From assembly GCA_009782435.1 (NCBI GenBank), contig WRJA01000001.1, positions 26,374-90,373 of the forward strand: a DNA stretch of 64,000 bases, written 5' to 3'. Positions 34,861-45,495 of this stretch are shown here, in pieces. This DNA comes from Oscillospiraceae bacterium. Lineage in GTDB: Bacteria; Bacillota; Clostridia; Oscillospirales; Oscillospiraceae. Within the stretch, counting starts at the first letter, position 1, and each line of letters opens with the position of its first letter. The notes under the pieces are model-generated. The model was not told the DNA's origin. It saw nothing but the letters and a program-made list of their open reading frames with translations, and did not search any database. A program made the translations under genes and the position numbers.

Positions 34861-35184
34861 TTAAAGGATATCAGTGCCCACGGCGCGCTCAACGGCGGCC
34901 TTCAGGGCCGACTGCCCGAGTCCGAGCGGCCCGTCCCTGCCCGGAATTAGTATTATCGCCGGTATGGGGCTGTCCTTGAACCTGCTTATTTCTTCACCGA
35001 GTCCCTGCGCTGTGTTTTCCTCAATGTATATAACGGCATATCCCTCTTCAGGTTTTGTAACGGTCTTTAATACCTCTCCGGCCTGCTTGACGTCTGTGAC
35101 AGGGAAGACATCCAAGCCGAGGGCTTTAAAGCCGATGACCGTTTCCCGGCCGCCAACAACGGCAATTTTATGCATAACTGTCAC
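34861..35184 (-). CDS. atpF: V/A-type ATPase subunit F (operon 1)
   Basis: 107 residues, small alpha/beta rotor-associated subunit ('IAVVGGRETVIGFKALGLDVFPV', 'AVIYIEENTAQGLGEEI'). GTG start with AAAGG five bases upstream, overlapping the end of subunit C by 17 bp. Confidence 0.9.
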   Translation of the reverse strand: MTVMHKIAVVGGRETVIGFKALGLDVFPVTDVKQAGEVLKTVTKPEEGYAVIYIEENTAQGLGEEISRFKDSPIPAIILIPGRDGPLGLGQSALKAAVERAVGTDIL

Positions 35185-36172
35185 GCAGCCTTTCCCGGAT
35201 GACCTCCGGCTTTATGCCCGAGAGTCTCCCCGTAAGTATCATCCTCGCGGTCATTACCTCATTTTCCACCGCCGCGAAATACACTATGACTTTCTCCGCT
35301 CCGAAGCCTTTCAGCTTGGCGCGGGAAAGAAATACGACGGCGGCATTGTCACAGGCAAGTTCAAAATCGGTGAGTGAACCGCCTCCGGCCGCTGCGGCGC
35401 CGAGCGCTGCCGCGCGGTCTAACGGCGGAGAGTTGAACAACGCCGTCAAACTGTCCGCCGAGGACGCCGCCGCTATGATACGCTCGATGCTGACAGTACC
35501 CCCGTTGATCAGAGCCTGTTTTAAAAACTCCGGACTTTGCCCTATGCGAAGGGTGCGTACTCCTGCGCGCAGATTGGCGCTGTCCGTCAGGAATACGGCA
35601 TAATCCTTCAGCAAGGAGCAATTGACCGATCCCGCAAGTTTTTTGAATTCCGCCAGATATGCCTTATCAAGTGCGAAATCCGCGAGCTGCGGGTTGCTTG
35701 TTCTGGCCAATATGCCCGCCGCTTCCGCAATGGCATGAGCCAAGTCTACCGGTAAAAACCTGTAATCCTCGGTAAGCAACGCGTTTTTCATTGTATCCGG
35801 ATTCACACGACCTGACGCCGAGATTAAGTATCCGCCGTCAGTTCCCACGCCTTGAGCTTTTATCAGGACCTTTGCGTTGTGATAGTCATACTTGAGCCGA
35901 AACGCGTCCGTAAGCGCCGTCTCCGGAATGCTGCGGCTGATATCGTCAAACACGGCCGCCCTGCGCCGGGCCAACGCATCTTCGACTTGAGACGCGCTCA
36001 TACCGGACATGTCTTCATAACCGCACTCGAGCAGCACTTTCACAGCGTCGCCGAAGCTTCCGGCGGAGAGCATGCGCTCCGTTTTTTCCCTGTTCAGCAT
36101 ATTCACTTCACGCGCGCTTATCAGGGCCGACAGATATAAGTAGTCTTTATCCCGGATGGTTTTGTTCGACAA
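35168..36172 (-). CDS. atpC: V/A-type ATPase subunit C (operon 1)
   Basis: 334 residues, the socket that links the central stalk to the membrane ring (d-subunit equivalent). All-helical; 'YLYLSALISAREVNMLNREKTERML', 'DYHNAKVLIKAQGVG' and the C-terminal 'KGFGAEKVIVYFAAVENEVMTARMILTGRLSG' are family features. Follows subunit E by 36 bp. Confidence 0.92.
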   Translation of the reverse strand: MSNKTIRDKDYLYLSALISAREVNMLNREKTERMLSAGSFGDAVKVLLECGYEDMSGMSASQVEDALARRRAAVFDDISRSIPETALTDAFRLKYDYHNAKVLIKAQGVGTDGGYLISASGRVNPDTMKNALLTEDYRFLPVDLAHAIAEAAGILARTSNPQLADFALDKAYLAEFKKLAGSVNCSLLKDYAVFLTDSANLRAGVRTLRIGQSPEFLKQALINGGTVSIERIIAAASSADSLTALFNSPPLDRAAALGAAAAGGGSLTDFELACDNAAVVFLSRAKLKGFGAEKVIVYFAAVENEVMTARMILTGRLSGIKPEVIRERLRDSYA

Positions 36173-36208
36173 GTCCTCTCCTCCTTTTTCCCGGATTTTT
36201 CGGGCCGC

Positions 36209-36817
36209 CTACCGGCCTTCGTCAAACATTATTTCCGCAACTTGCGGCGCCAAATCGTTTCTGCAAAGCTCGGCAAGCACCTCTATGCTGCAGTTGACCT
36301 CGATATCTCCGGACTTCACCGTGACTCCGCCTAAAATCGGTTTTGTCACTTTAGAGAGAACGAGTTTCCCGGGAAGGCCTTTTGCTTTAAGCATTGCGTT
36401 GGCTTTCCGTACCGTCTCATCTCCGAATTGCTTTCTGTCGCTTTCATTTAATATGATCTCTTCGGAACCGGTCACGGCCGCCTGAGTCGCCATGCCGGCG
36501 AGAAAATCCGTATACCGGTCCGACGGAAACGCTCTTATGAGTTCTTTCGCTTTTTCAAAGGCCAACGAAACCATTTCCTGTTTTAATGAAAGCACGCTCT
36601 TTTTTGATTCCATAGCCGCCGTCTTGCTCATGCGCTGGATGTGGAGTTCACATGTTTTAACTCCGGCCTTGACTATTTTCCAATACTCATCCTTGGCGGC
36701 CTTATCATATTTTTCTTTTATTTCTTCACATTGCTTTTGAGCGTCAGCCGAAACAGCCTCGACCTCCGACCGCGCTTCCGAGTCAATGCGGGCAATTATT
36801 TTTTCGATCCCGTTCAT
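36209..36817 (-). CDS. atpE: V/A-type ATPase subunit E (operon 1)
   Basis: 202 residues: an N-terminal coiled-coil stalk half ('IIARIDSEARSEVEAVSADAQKQCEEIKEKY') and a C-terminal globular half with 'GGVTVKSGDIEVNCSIEVLAE'. It forms the peripheral stalk with the small subunit encoded first in the operon. Confidence 0.92.
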   Translation of the reverse strand: MNGIEKIIARIDSEARSEVEAVSADAQKQCEEIKEKYDKAAKDEYWKIVKAGVKTCELHIQRMSKTAAMESKKSVLSLKQEMVSLAFEKAKELIRAFPSDRYTDFLAGMATQAAVTGSEEIILNESDRKQFGDETVRKANAMLKAKGLPGKLVLSKVTKPILGGVTVKSGDIEVNCSIEVLAELCRNDLAPQVAEIMFDEGR

Positions 36818-36867
36818 AATAAGATATCCCAGCCTTCGCAGTTATTTTTCGCCTGCCGCGGCTTCTT

Positions 36868-39355
<2,488 letters not shown>

Positions 39356-39356
<1 letters not shown>

Positions 39357-39670
39357 CAGCCGGTCACTATCCTTTCCACGACAAGCGATGCGGCCTTATC
39401 GAGCATTTTCTCCGCGCGCGCGCGCATAACCGCTTTTTTGGTCTCGGTTTCACCGGAGAGCTTTTCCGCGTCCTCCGCAGCCTTTTCGTCAGCTTTCCTG
39501 AGGAGCTCTTTCAGCTCATCATCAGCTTTTTTTACGGCGGCTTCGATCTCGGCAAGTCCCTGCGATTCCGCGTCTCTGACGGCTTTTTTCGCATCCGCCG
39601 CGGCGTCGGCTTTGAGCTTTTTGGCTTTTTCCTCGGCCTCGCTTATCGTTTTTATCGCTTCAAGCGACAT
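39356..39670 (-). CDS. V/A-type ATPase small peripheral-stalk subunit (H/G type, operon 1)
   Basis: 104 residues, almost wholly a right-handed coiled coil of Ala/Lys/Glu ('IKTISEAEEKAKKLKADAAADAKKAV'), like AhaH/NtpF, the partner of subunit E. First gene of operon 1, with an ideal AAGGAGGTG ribosome site. Confidence 0.88.
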
Positions 39671-39736
39671 TGAAACACCTCCTTATGATGCAAAATTCAT
39701 ACACAGAACGCGCCGCACAATAATCGCTTTTTGGAT

Positions 39737-39763
39737 TTTATAACATTCTCTCCGTAAAAGCAA
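39737..39763 (-). promoter_or_regulatory. candidate promoter of V-ATPase operon 1
   Basis: On the minus strand an extended -10, TGT-TATAAA (39737-39742 for the hexamer), with a weak TTGCTT (39758-39763) only 15 bp away. About 65 bp before the first gene. Confidence 0.4.
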
Positions 39764-39865
39764 GAAAAAACATATTGAATGTGTGAAATATTTTTGTACG
39801 ATTCCCCAAAGCGCGTATACCGAAATATATATCCGCCCGTTTTTATAAAATAATCGGAGGACCTC

Positions 39866-39894
39866 TTGTCTCGGCGGCCCGCATCAGCTATAAT
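39866..39894 (+). promoter_or_regulatory. promoter of the acyltransferase/ligase operon
   Basis: TTGTCT (39866-39871), 17 bp, TATAAT (39889-39894); start about 39901, 75 bp before the first gene. Confidence 0.65.
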
Positions 39895-39974
39895 CAATCG
39901 CGACCGCAGGGATAACAAATCTGCCGGAAACCGGAAACCGAACGCTGCGAGACGGATAAAAGGAATGATCGTTT

Positions 39975-40859
39975 ATGATTAAAAGAAACCGCACCCGGCG
40001 CTTCGGCGACCGCAAAGAAGGACGCAAACTCCGATCTATCAGCGCTTTTTACAGATTTACACCTTTTATAATGAAGACGCGCAACGACGCGTGCAACTAC
40101 TTCAAAGACAGCATCGAGGTCACCGAAACCGACAAGTGGCTCAGGCAAAAACGCGCCGAAGGATACAAAGGCATGGGCATGTTGCACCTTTTTATCGCCA
40201 CGTATGTCAGGACCATTGCACTTCTGCCCGCCCTCAACCGCTTCGTTTCGGGCCAGCGCATATACTCCCGGGATACCATTGAGATAGTCCTCGCGGTAAA
40301 AAGGGCGCTGACTGCCGAAGCCACCGAAACGACGATAAAAGTGAATTTCGATCCCGAGGATACCGTATTCGACGTCTACAGGAAACTCAACGCGTCCGTT
40401 GACGAGATCAAGGCCGGAGAGGCGGAAAACAGCACGGAGAAAGTCGCCGGAGCATTGTGCAGGCTGCCCGCGCTGTTTCTCAAATTCACCATATGGCTTC
40501 TTAATATAATGGATTATTTCGACCTGCTCCCGATTCCTCTGATCGACGCGAGCCCGTTTCACGGGTCTATGATCATAACGGACATGGGTTCTCTCGGTTT
40601 GCCTCCCATATATCACCATCTGTACAACTTCGGCAACCTGCCGGTTTTTATAGCTTTCGGGGCAAAACGCAAATCCGTCGAACCGGACGATCAATTCAGA
40701 GCTGAGGAGCGTAAATACATCGATTTCACCGCCGTAACGGACGAGCGCACGGTGGACGGTTATTACTACGCCGCCGCATTCAAACATGTCAAATACTTCA
40801 TTCGCAATCCCCGGTTTTTGGAAAAGCCGCCGGAAAAAGTCGAGGAAGACGTTTTTTAA
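39975..40859 (+). CDS. CAT/E2-fold acyltransferase-like protein 1
   Basis: 294 residues with the chloramphenicol-acetyltransferase/dihydrolipoyl acyltransferase core: 'GMGMLHLFIATYVRTIALLPALNRF' (E2-type helix), 'SMIITDMGSLGLPPIYHHLYNFG' (equivalent to SNLG... of E2), and near the end 'AVTDERTVDGYYYAAAF'. In E2 and CAT this last motif is DHRxxDG with the catalytic His; here it is DERxxDG. No lipoyl or peripheral-subunit binding domains, so not a real E2. The next gene is a paralogue and the third an acyl-CoA ligase, so transfer of a CoA-activated acyl group, or a regulatory pseudoenzyme role, is inferred. Confidence 0.82.
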   Translation: MIKRNRTRRFGDRKEGRKLRSISAFYRFTPFIMKTRNDACNYFKDSIEVTETDKWLRQKRAEGYKGMGMLHLFIATYVRTIALLPALNRFVSGQRIYSRDTIEIVLAVKRALTAEATETTIKVNFDPEDTVFDVYRKLNASVDEIKAGEAENSTEKVAGALCRLPALFLKFTIWLLNIMDYFDLLPIPLIDASPFHGSMIITDMGSLGLPPIYHHLYNFGNLPVFIAFGAKRKSVEPDDQFRAEERKYIDFTAVTDERTVDGYYYAAAFKHVKYFIRNPRFLEKPPEKVEEDVF

Positions 40860-40885
40860 GTTTTCATGTATTTTGCGATACGGTA

Positions 40886-40914
40886 TTGCAAAACATCAAT
40901 ATCCGGTGTAAACT
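40886..40914 (+). promoter_or_regulatory. possible internal promoter before acyltransferase 2
   Basis: TTGCAA (40886-40891), 17 bp, TAAACT (40909-40914), directly after a hairpin TTTTGCGAT-ACGGT-ATTGCAAAA (40871-40893) that includes the -35. Confidence 0.4.
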
Positions 40915-40981
40915 ATGTCCGGAGTTTCTGAAAAGCAGCAAATACTATCCCAAATCCGACCGGGATCATTTACGGAGACAT

Positions 40982-41863
40982 ATGCGTATGGACCTGAAAA
41001 AAAGGCGCCGCGGCGACAGGAGAGACGGGTATCTTGTTCGGGACGTCGACCCGTTGCATTTATTTATGCCGTATCTCATGCCCAACCGCGCCGACAACGA
41101 AGCTTTTATAAGCGAGACCATAGATTTGACGCCGATACTTGAATTTCTCGAGAAAAAAAACTCGGATGCCGTCGGCAGGAATTATAACATCTTTCATGTC
41201 ATTGCTGCCGCCGTTGTCAAAACGATCACCCTGCGTCCGCGGCTTAACCGCTTTATAAAAGGCCACCGCACATATGACCGCAAAGACCTCTCGCTCGCCT
41301 TTGTTGTTAAAAAACAGTTTTCGGACTCCGCCGAAGAAGCGTTGGCTTTTGCAACCTTCGACGGGGACACCACTCTTGAACTTCTTTACGACACGCTGAT
41401 CCGGGAGATAAGCGCCTGCCGGGACGATAAGCAAACAGACAACTCCACAAAAGGCATGGAATTCTTTTCCCGGTTTCCCCGGTGGCTGATGCGCGTCATC
41501 GTCCTCATACTGCGCATAATGGACTACTACGGCAAGGTCCCTGTGTCGCTTGTCAAAACCGACCCGAACCACGCCACCGCTTTTATTTCAAACTTGGGCT
41601 CCATCAAACTCAACGCAGCCTATCACCACTTGAATAATTGGGGAACCAATTCCCTCTTTCTCGTTATCGGCGAAAAATACCCGGCCGCTTACAGGAAAGA
41701 GGACGGCGGCTCCGAATACAGGCCCTCGCTGAATCTCGGACTTACCGTTGACGAACGCATTGCGGACGGTTATTATTATTCCGGTTCGATTCGTCTGCTC
41801 AAGCACCTTTTGGCGCATCCGGAGCTGCTTGATCTGCCCGCAAAGGAGGAAGTTGAATTTTGA
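40982..41863 (+). CDS. CAT/E2-fold acyltransferase-like protein 2
   Basis: Paralogue of the preceding gene, 293 residues from the ATG at 40982 (GGAG five bases upstream; the track start is 32 codons earlier without a site). Same order: 'NIFHVIAAAVVKTITLRPRLNRF', 'ATAFISNLGSIKLNAAYHHLNNWG' and 'GLTVDERIADGYYYSGSI'. The catalytic-His position is again Glu (DERxxDG), so the substitution is a property of both copies. Both copies also keep the HH pair in 'YHHL'. Ends in a TGA overlapping the TTG start of the ligase. Confidence 0.82.
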   Translation: MRMDLKKRRRGDRRDGYLVRDVDPLHLFMPYLMPNRADNEAFISETIDLTPILEFLEKKNSDAVGRNYNIFHVIAAAVVKTITLRPRLNRFIKGHRTYDRKDLSLAFVVKKQFSDSAEEALAFATFDGDTTLELLYDTLIREISACRDDKQTDNSTKGMEFFSRFPRWLMRVIVLILRIMDYYGKVPVSLVKTDPNHATAFISNLGSIKLNAAYHHLNNWGTNSLFLVIGEKYPAAYRKEDGGSEYRPSLNLGLTVDERIADGYYYSGSIRLLKHLLAHPELLDLPAKEEVEF

Positions 41864-43569
41864 AAGTGAAAACTCCCTGGTATTCCGTAGCCGGCGATAC
41901 CCCTACAACGCTTGATTACCCGGATTGCACAATGTTCGAGGCTGTCGAGGCCTGCGCGGAAAAATACCCGGATCATATCGCTTATGACTTTACGGGCAAA
42001 CGCACGAGCTACTCACGGGCGTTGGACGATATTTGCGAATGCGCCCGATCTCTCAGGGCTATCGGTATTCGGGAATACGACAGGGTAACGATATGCCTTC
42101 CCAATACCCCTCAGGCGGTAACCATGTTTTACGCGATCAACATGATCGGCGCCGTCGCCAACATGATACACCCTTTGTCTTCCGAAAATGAGATAAAGTT
42201 TTATTTGAACGACTCCAAAAGCGTCGCGGCGATAACTCTCGACCTTTTTTACGGCAAATTCAGTTCCGTAATAAAAAGCACTCCCTGCCTGAAAAGTCTC
42301 ATTATAACAAGCGTGAAAGACGCACTGAGCCGTGTTATGAAGCTCGGATATAAGTTCACGGAAGGAAGAAAGATCACTCCCTTGCCGAGAGACGCCGATA
42401 TAATCCTATGGCGCGATTTTCTGAAGGCCGGCTCGTCTTTAACGGAAGATCCCCGAATCCGGCATAAAAAAACAGACCCCGCCGTTATACTGTACAGCGG
42501 CGGCACTACCGGCATCACAAAGGGCATATTGCTCTCGAACCTCAATTTCAACGCGCTGGGATGTCAAGTGGTCGCCGCCAACCCGATATTCGGCCCCGGC
42601 GACAAAATGCTGGCGATAATGCCGATGTTCCACGGTTTCGGTCTGGGCGTCAGCATCCACGCCATGCTCATTCACGGAGGGCGCTGTATTTTAGTCCCGC
42701 GCTTTACCGCCTCTACATACGCGGACCTTCTGAGAAAGCATAAACCCGGCTTCATTGCCGGAGTACCGACGCTGTACGAGGCTCTGCTTCGCATCGAAGG
42801 CATAGACGACCTCGATCTGTCTTGCCTGAAGGGAGTGTTCTCGGGAGGCGACTCGCTTTCGACAGAGCTTAAAAAACGTTTTGACGCTTTTCTCCGCGCC
42901 CACAACGCCTCCGTCCTCCTGCGCGAGGGCTACGGTACCACAGAATGCGTTACCGCCAGCTGTCTGACCCCGCCCCATACTTCCCGCGAAGGCAGCATCG
43001 GCATTCCTCTGCCGGACACATTTTATAAGATCGTCAAAACCGGGACCGTCGACGAAGTGCCGTACGGCGCGGAAGGCGAGATATGCATCTGCGGGCCGAC
43101 CGTTATGCTTGAATACGCGGGACGTCCCGAAGAAACAGCGAAGACCCTCAGAAAACACGCCGACGGACTCACTTGGCTCCACACGGGCGATCTCGGAGTA
43201 ATGGATCAAGACGGTTTCGTCTATTTCCGCCAGCGCTTAAAGCGGCTGATCATAACGAGCGGTTACAACGTATACCCTTCTCAGCTCGAAAACATTCTCG
43301 ACGCGAACAAATATGTCCATATAAGCTGCGTCATCGGAGTCAAAGACCCGTATAAAATACAGAAGGTAAAGGCTTTCATCGTTCTCAAGCCCGGATATCT
43401 CCCCTCCGACGACATCAGAGAAGAACTGCTCCGCTACTGTGAAAAAAACATGGCCAAACACGCCGTGCCGAGCGATATAGAGTTCAGGGACGATCTTCCG
43501 AAGACCCTTGTCGGCAAAGTCGCCTACCGTATGCTCGAGGAAGAGGAACTGAGCAAAGCCTCGGCGTAA
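41860..43569 (+). CDS. acyl-CoA synthetase (AMP-forming ligase)
   Basis: 569-residue adenylate-forming enzyme that activates a carboxylic acid to acyl-AMP and then acyl-CoA (or another acceptor). Core motifs: A3 'ILYSGGTTGITKGI', A5 'REGYGTTECV', A7 'WLHTGDLGVM', A8 'KRLIITSGYNVYPSQLE' and the terminal catalytic Lys in 'KTLVGKVAYR'. TTG start overlaps the acyltransferase stop, with AAGGAGG upstream; GTG two codons on is an alternative. Medium- to long-chain style; the true acid is unknown. Operon ends at a terminator near 43649. Confidence 0.93.
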   Translation: MKVKTPWYSVAGDTPTTLDYPDCTMFEAVEACAEKYPDHIAYDFTGKRTSYSRALDDICECARSLRAIGIREYDRVTICLPNTPQAVTMFYAINMIGAVANMIHPLSSENEIKFYLNDSKSVAAITLDLFYGKFSSVIKSTPCLKSLIITSVKDALSRVMKLGYKFTEGRKITPLPRDADIILWRDFLKAGSSLTEDPRIRHKKTDPAVILYSGGTTGITKGILLSNLNFNALGCQVVAANPIFGPGDKMLAIMPMFHGFGLGVSIHAMLIHGGRCILVPRFTASTYADLLRKHKPGFIAGVPTLYEALLRIEGIDDLDLSCLKGVFSGGDSLSTELKKRFDAFLRAHNASVLLREGYGTTECVTASCLTPPHTSREGSIGIPLPDTFYKIVKTGTVDEVPYGAEGEICICGPTVMLEYAGRPEETAKTLRKHADGLTWLHTGDLGVMDQDGFVYFRQRLKRLIITSGYNVYPSQLENILDANKYVHISCVIGVKDPYKIQKVKAFIVLKPGYLPSDDIREELLRYCEKNMAKHAVPSDIEFRDDLPKTLVGKVAYRMLEEEELSKASA

Positions 43570-43648
43570 GATGCAGTTTCCGGAAAAACACATCGACGCC
43601 CATGCACGTTCATAACAGTGATAAGCCGACCGACGGCCGGGACAACAG

Positions 43649-43690
43649 AAACCGCGGGGATGTAATGCATAACATCGCCGCGGTTTTATC
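43649..43690 (+). terminator. terminator of the acyltransferase/ligase operon
   Basis: AAACCGCGG / CCGCGGTTTT with an inner ATGT/ACAT pairing, followed by TTTTATC on the plus strand. Confidence 0.75.
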
Positions 43691-43798
43691 GGGCATCGGC
43701 TGTTTTTCCGGCGGATTTCAGCCTTTGCGCCCGCCGGGAAGAAGAAATGAAAAAGCTTGTGAAAACCAATTTACGGAACGAATTGCATGGAGGAAGAA

Positions 43799-44338
43799 AT
43801 GTATTATTCAACAACATATCCATCGCCCGTAGGAATGATTACTCTTGCGTGTCATGATGATAACCTTGTCGGTCTGTGGACAGAGGGGCAAAAATATCAC
43901 GGAGACACCATACCCGAAGCTATGACGGAAAACAATGATTTACCTGTATTCGTCATAGCAAAAAAATGGCTGGACAGATATTTCGCCGGCGAAAAACCCG
44001 ATATCGCCGAGTTGCCGCTGGCTCCTATAGGCGGAGAGTTTCGTCAAGCGGTCTGGAAAATCCTTTGTGAGATACCATACGGTAAAGTCACCACATACGG
44101 CGATATAGCAAAAAAAATCGCGGCGAAAACGGGCAAAGAAAGAATGTCCGGCCGGGCGGTCGGCGGAGCTGTCGGACATAACCCCATATCTGTTATTATT
44201 CCCTGTCATCGGGTCGTCGGTTCAAACGGCAGCTTGACAGGCTTTTCCGGCGGCCTTCAAACGAAAGTTAAACTGCTTGAATTGGAAGGCGCAGATATGT
44301 CAAACCTTTTTATTCCCAAAAAAGGCACGGCGCTCTGA
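43799..44338 (+). CDS. ogt: methylated-DNA-[protein]-cysteine S-methyltransferase
   Basis: 179 residues. Suicide DNA repair protein that removes O6-alkyl groups from guanine. The active-site 'IPCHRVVGSNGSLTGFSGG' is intact, with the DNA-binding 'PYGKVTTYGDIAKKIA' and the Arg finger in 'SGRAVGGAVGHNP'. I prefer the ATG at 43799 since GGAGG lies just upstream, overlapping the earlier ATG used by the track. Confidence 0.95.
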   Translation: MYYSTTYPSPVGMITLACHDDNLVGLWTEGQKYHGDTIPEAMTENNDLPVFVIAKKWLDRYFAGEKPDIAELPLAPIGGEFRQAVWKILCEIPYGKVTTYGDIAKKIAAKTGKERMSGRAVGGAVGHNPISVIIPCHRVVGSNGSLTGFSGGLQTKVKLLELEGADMSNLFIPKKGTAL

Positions 44339-44408
44339 ATAACAGTTGTATCAACTCCGGTCGATTTGCATAATAATTGCGAATCGGCCGGTAATTATTC
44401 GGATCATA

Positions 44409-44422
44409 TGAATAATATTGCA
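44409..44422. promoter_or_regulatory. ARG box (upstream)
   Basis: TGAATAATATTGCA matches the ArgR/AhrC box TGNATWWWWATNCA at 13 of 14 positions, 30 bp upstream of the -35. Confidence 0.65.
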
Positions 44423-44439
44423 TTTTTATTAAGATTATC

Positions 44440-44468
44440 TTGACATTATTCGGATAATGATACATAAT
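44440..44468 (+). promoter_or_regulatory. argCJBDF promoter
   Basis: TTGACA (44440-44445), 17 bp, CATAAT (44463-44468). Start about 44475, 32 bp before argC. Confidence 0.8.
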
Positions 44469-44474
44469 TATTCA
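44461..44474. promoter_or_regulatory. ARG box overlapping the -10
   Basis: TACATAATTATTCA fits TGNATWWWWATNCA at 13 of 14 positions and covers the -10 hexamer, so bound arginine repressor would block RNA polymerase. Confidence 0.7.
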
Positions 44475-44482
44475 TATTCTTA

Positions 44483-44496
44483 TGCATAATTATCCG
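44483..44496. promoter_or_regulatory. ARG box downstream of the start site
   Basis: TGCATAATTATCCG, 13 of 14 positions, between the transcription start and the argC ribosome site. A fourth weaker match, TGCATAATAATTGC, lies at 44367-44380. Confidence 0.55.
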
Positions 44497-44506
44497 GAGT
44501 GTTATT

Positions 44507-45457
44507 ATGACTGACTTGTACGCGCACAAAATATTCATAGACGGAGCGGAGGGCACTACCGGCCTCAGGCTGAAAGAGCGCCTCAAATCCCGCAGGGACA
44601 TAGTCCTTCGAGTCCTGAGCGAGAACGAGCGCCGCGATCCCGGACGGCGGCGAGAGGAGCTCAATTCATGCGACATCGCGTTTCTGTGCCTGCCGGACGA
44701 CGCGGCGCGCGAAGCGGTGCGCATGGTCGAAAATCCGAGGGTGCGCATCATCGACGCATCGACGGCGCACCGGACGGCCGAAGGCTGGGACTACGGGTTC
44801 CCCGAACTGTCGCCGGAGCATTTTTCCGCCTGTTCCTCATCTTTGCGAATCACAAATCCCGGCTGTCACGCCTGCGGCTTCACGGCGCTCATATACCCGC
44901 TTGTTAAGCATGGTCTCCTATCGTCGCGGGCAAAACTCCGCTGCTTTTCCCTGACCGGATACAGCGGCGGCGGAAAACCGATGATCGCCCGGTATGAGGA
45001 CCCGGAGCGGGATGAATCTTACGGCGCGCCGAGACAGTATGCCCTCGATCAGCGGCACAAGCACCTGAGCGAAATGAGGGCCGTCTGCGGTCTTGAAACA
45101 TGTCCTGTCTTCTGTCCCGTGATTTTTGACCGGTACAGCGGCATGGAAGTGACCGTGCCTTTGTTCGGAGAAGAACTCACCGAAGGGGCTTCTGTAAAAG
45201 ATGTTAAGGAAGTCTTTCGAAAGCACTACGACGGTGAAATCGTGAACTACCGGGAAAACATCGACGACGGCGGATATCTGTCCGCGACCCGGCTTTCCGG
45301 AACGGACGGCATGCTTATAACCGTCGCGGGAGACGAGGAGCGTATATTGCTCATAGCCGTATTCGACAATCTCGGCAAGGGCGCGTCCGGATCGGCTATT
45401 GAATGCATGAACATCATGCTCGGCAAAAAGCCGTCTTTAGGCCTCACATTATTATGA
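44507..45457 (+). CDS. argC: N-acetyl-gamma-glutamyl-phosphate reductase (short type)
   Basis: 316 residues; third step of arginine synthesis, NADPH reduction of N-acetylglutamyl phosphate. 'IFIDGAEGTTGLRLKERL' is the nucleotide motif (GxxGxxG variant), 'TNPGCHACGF' holds the catalytic Cys, and 'DQRHKHLSEM' carries the substrate His. This is the shorter AGPR type 2 (about 310 aa) rather than the 340-aa form common in Bacillus. First gene of the arg operon; CGGAG seven bases upstream. Confidence 0.93.
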   Translation: MTDLYAHKIFIDGAEGTTGLRLKERLKSRRDIVLRVLSENERRDPGRRREELNSCDIAFLCLPDDAAREAVRMVENPRVRIIDASTAHRTAEGWDYGFPELSPEHFSACSSSLRITNPGCHACGFTALIYPLVKHGLLSSRAKLRCFSLTGYSGGGKPMIARYEDPERDESYGAPRQYALDQRHKHLSEMRAVCGLETCPVFCPVIFDRYSGMEVTVPLFGEELTEGASVKDVKEVFRKHYDGEIVNYRENIDDGGYLSATRLSGTDGMLITVAGDEERILLIAVFDNLGKGASGSAIECMNIMLGKKPSLGLTLL

Positions 45458-45495
45458 TACAGCTGCACAATAAGGCAGCCTGAAAGGATAAAAAA

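Larger units (their letters stand above)
39671..39974. other. divergent intergenic region between V-ATPase operon 1 and the acyltransferase operon
   Basis: About 300 bp holding the two outward promoters listed separately; AT-rich centre (ATATATAT, TTTTTATAAAATAAT). No ORF, repeat or RNA structure that I can support. Confidence 0.6.

Noticed and set aside
39894-40787. 297-codon minus-strand ORF
   Set aside because: Antisense to acyltransferase 1, and composition is shadow-like.
43602-43832. 76-codon ORF before ogt
   Set aside because: Spans a terminator hairpin, has no ribosome site and overlaps the start of ogt out of frame.
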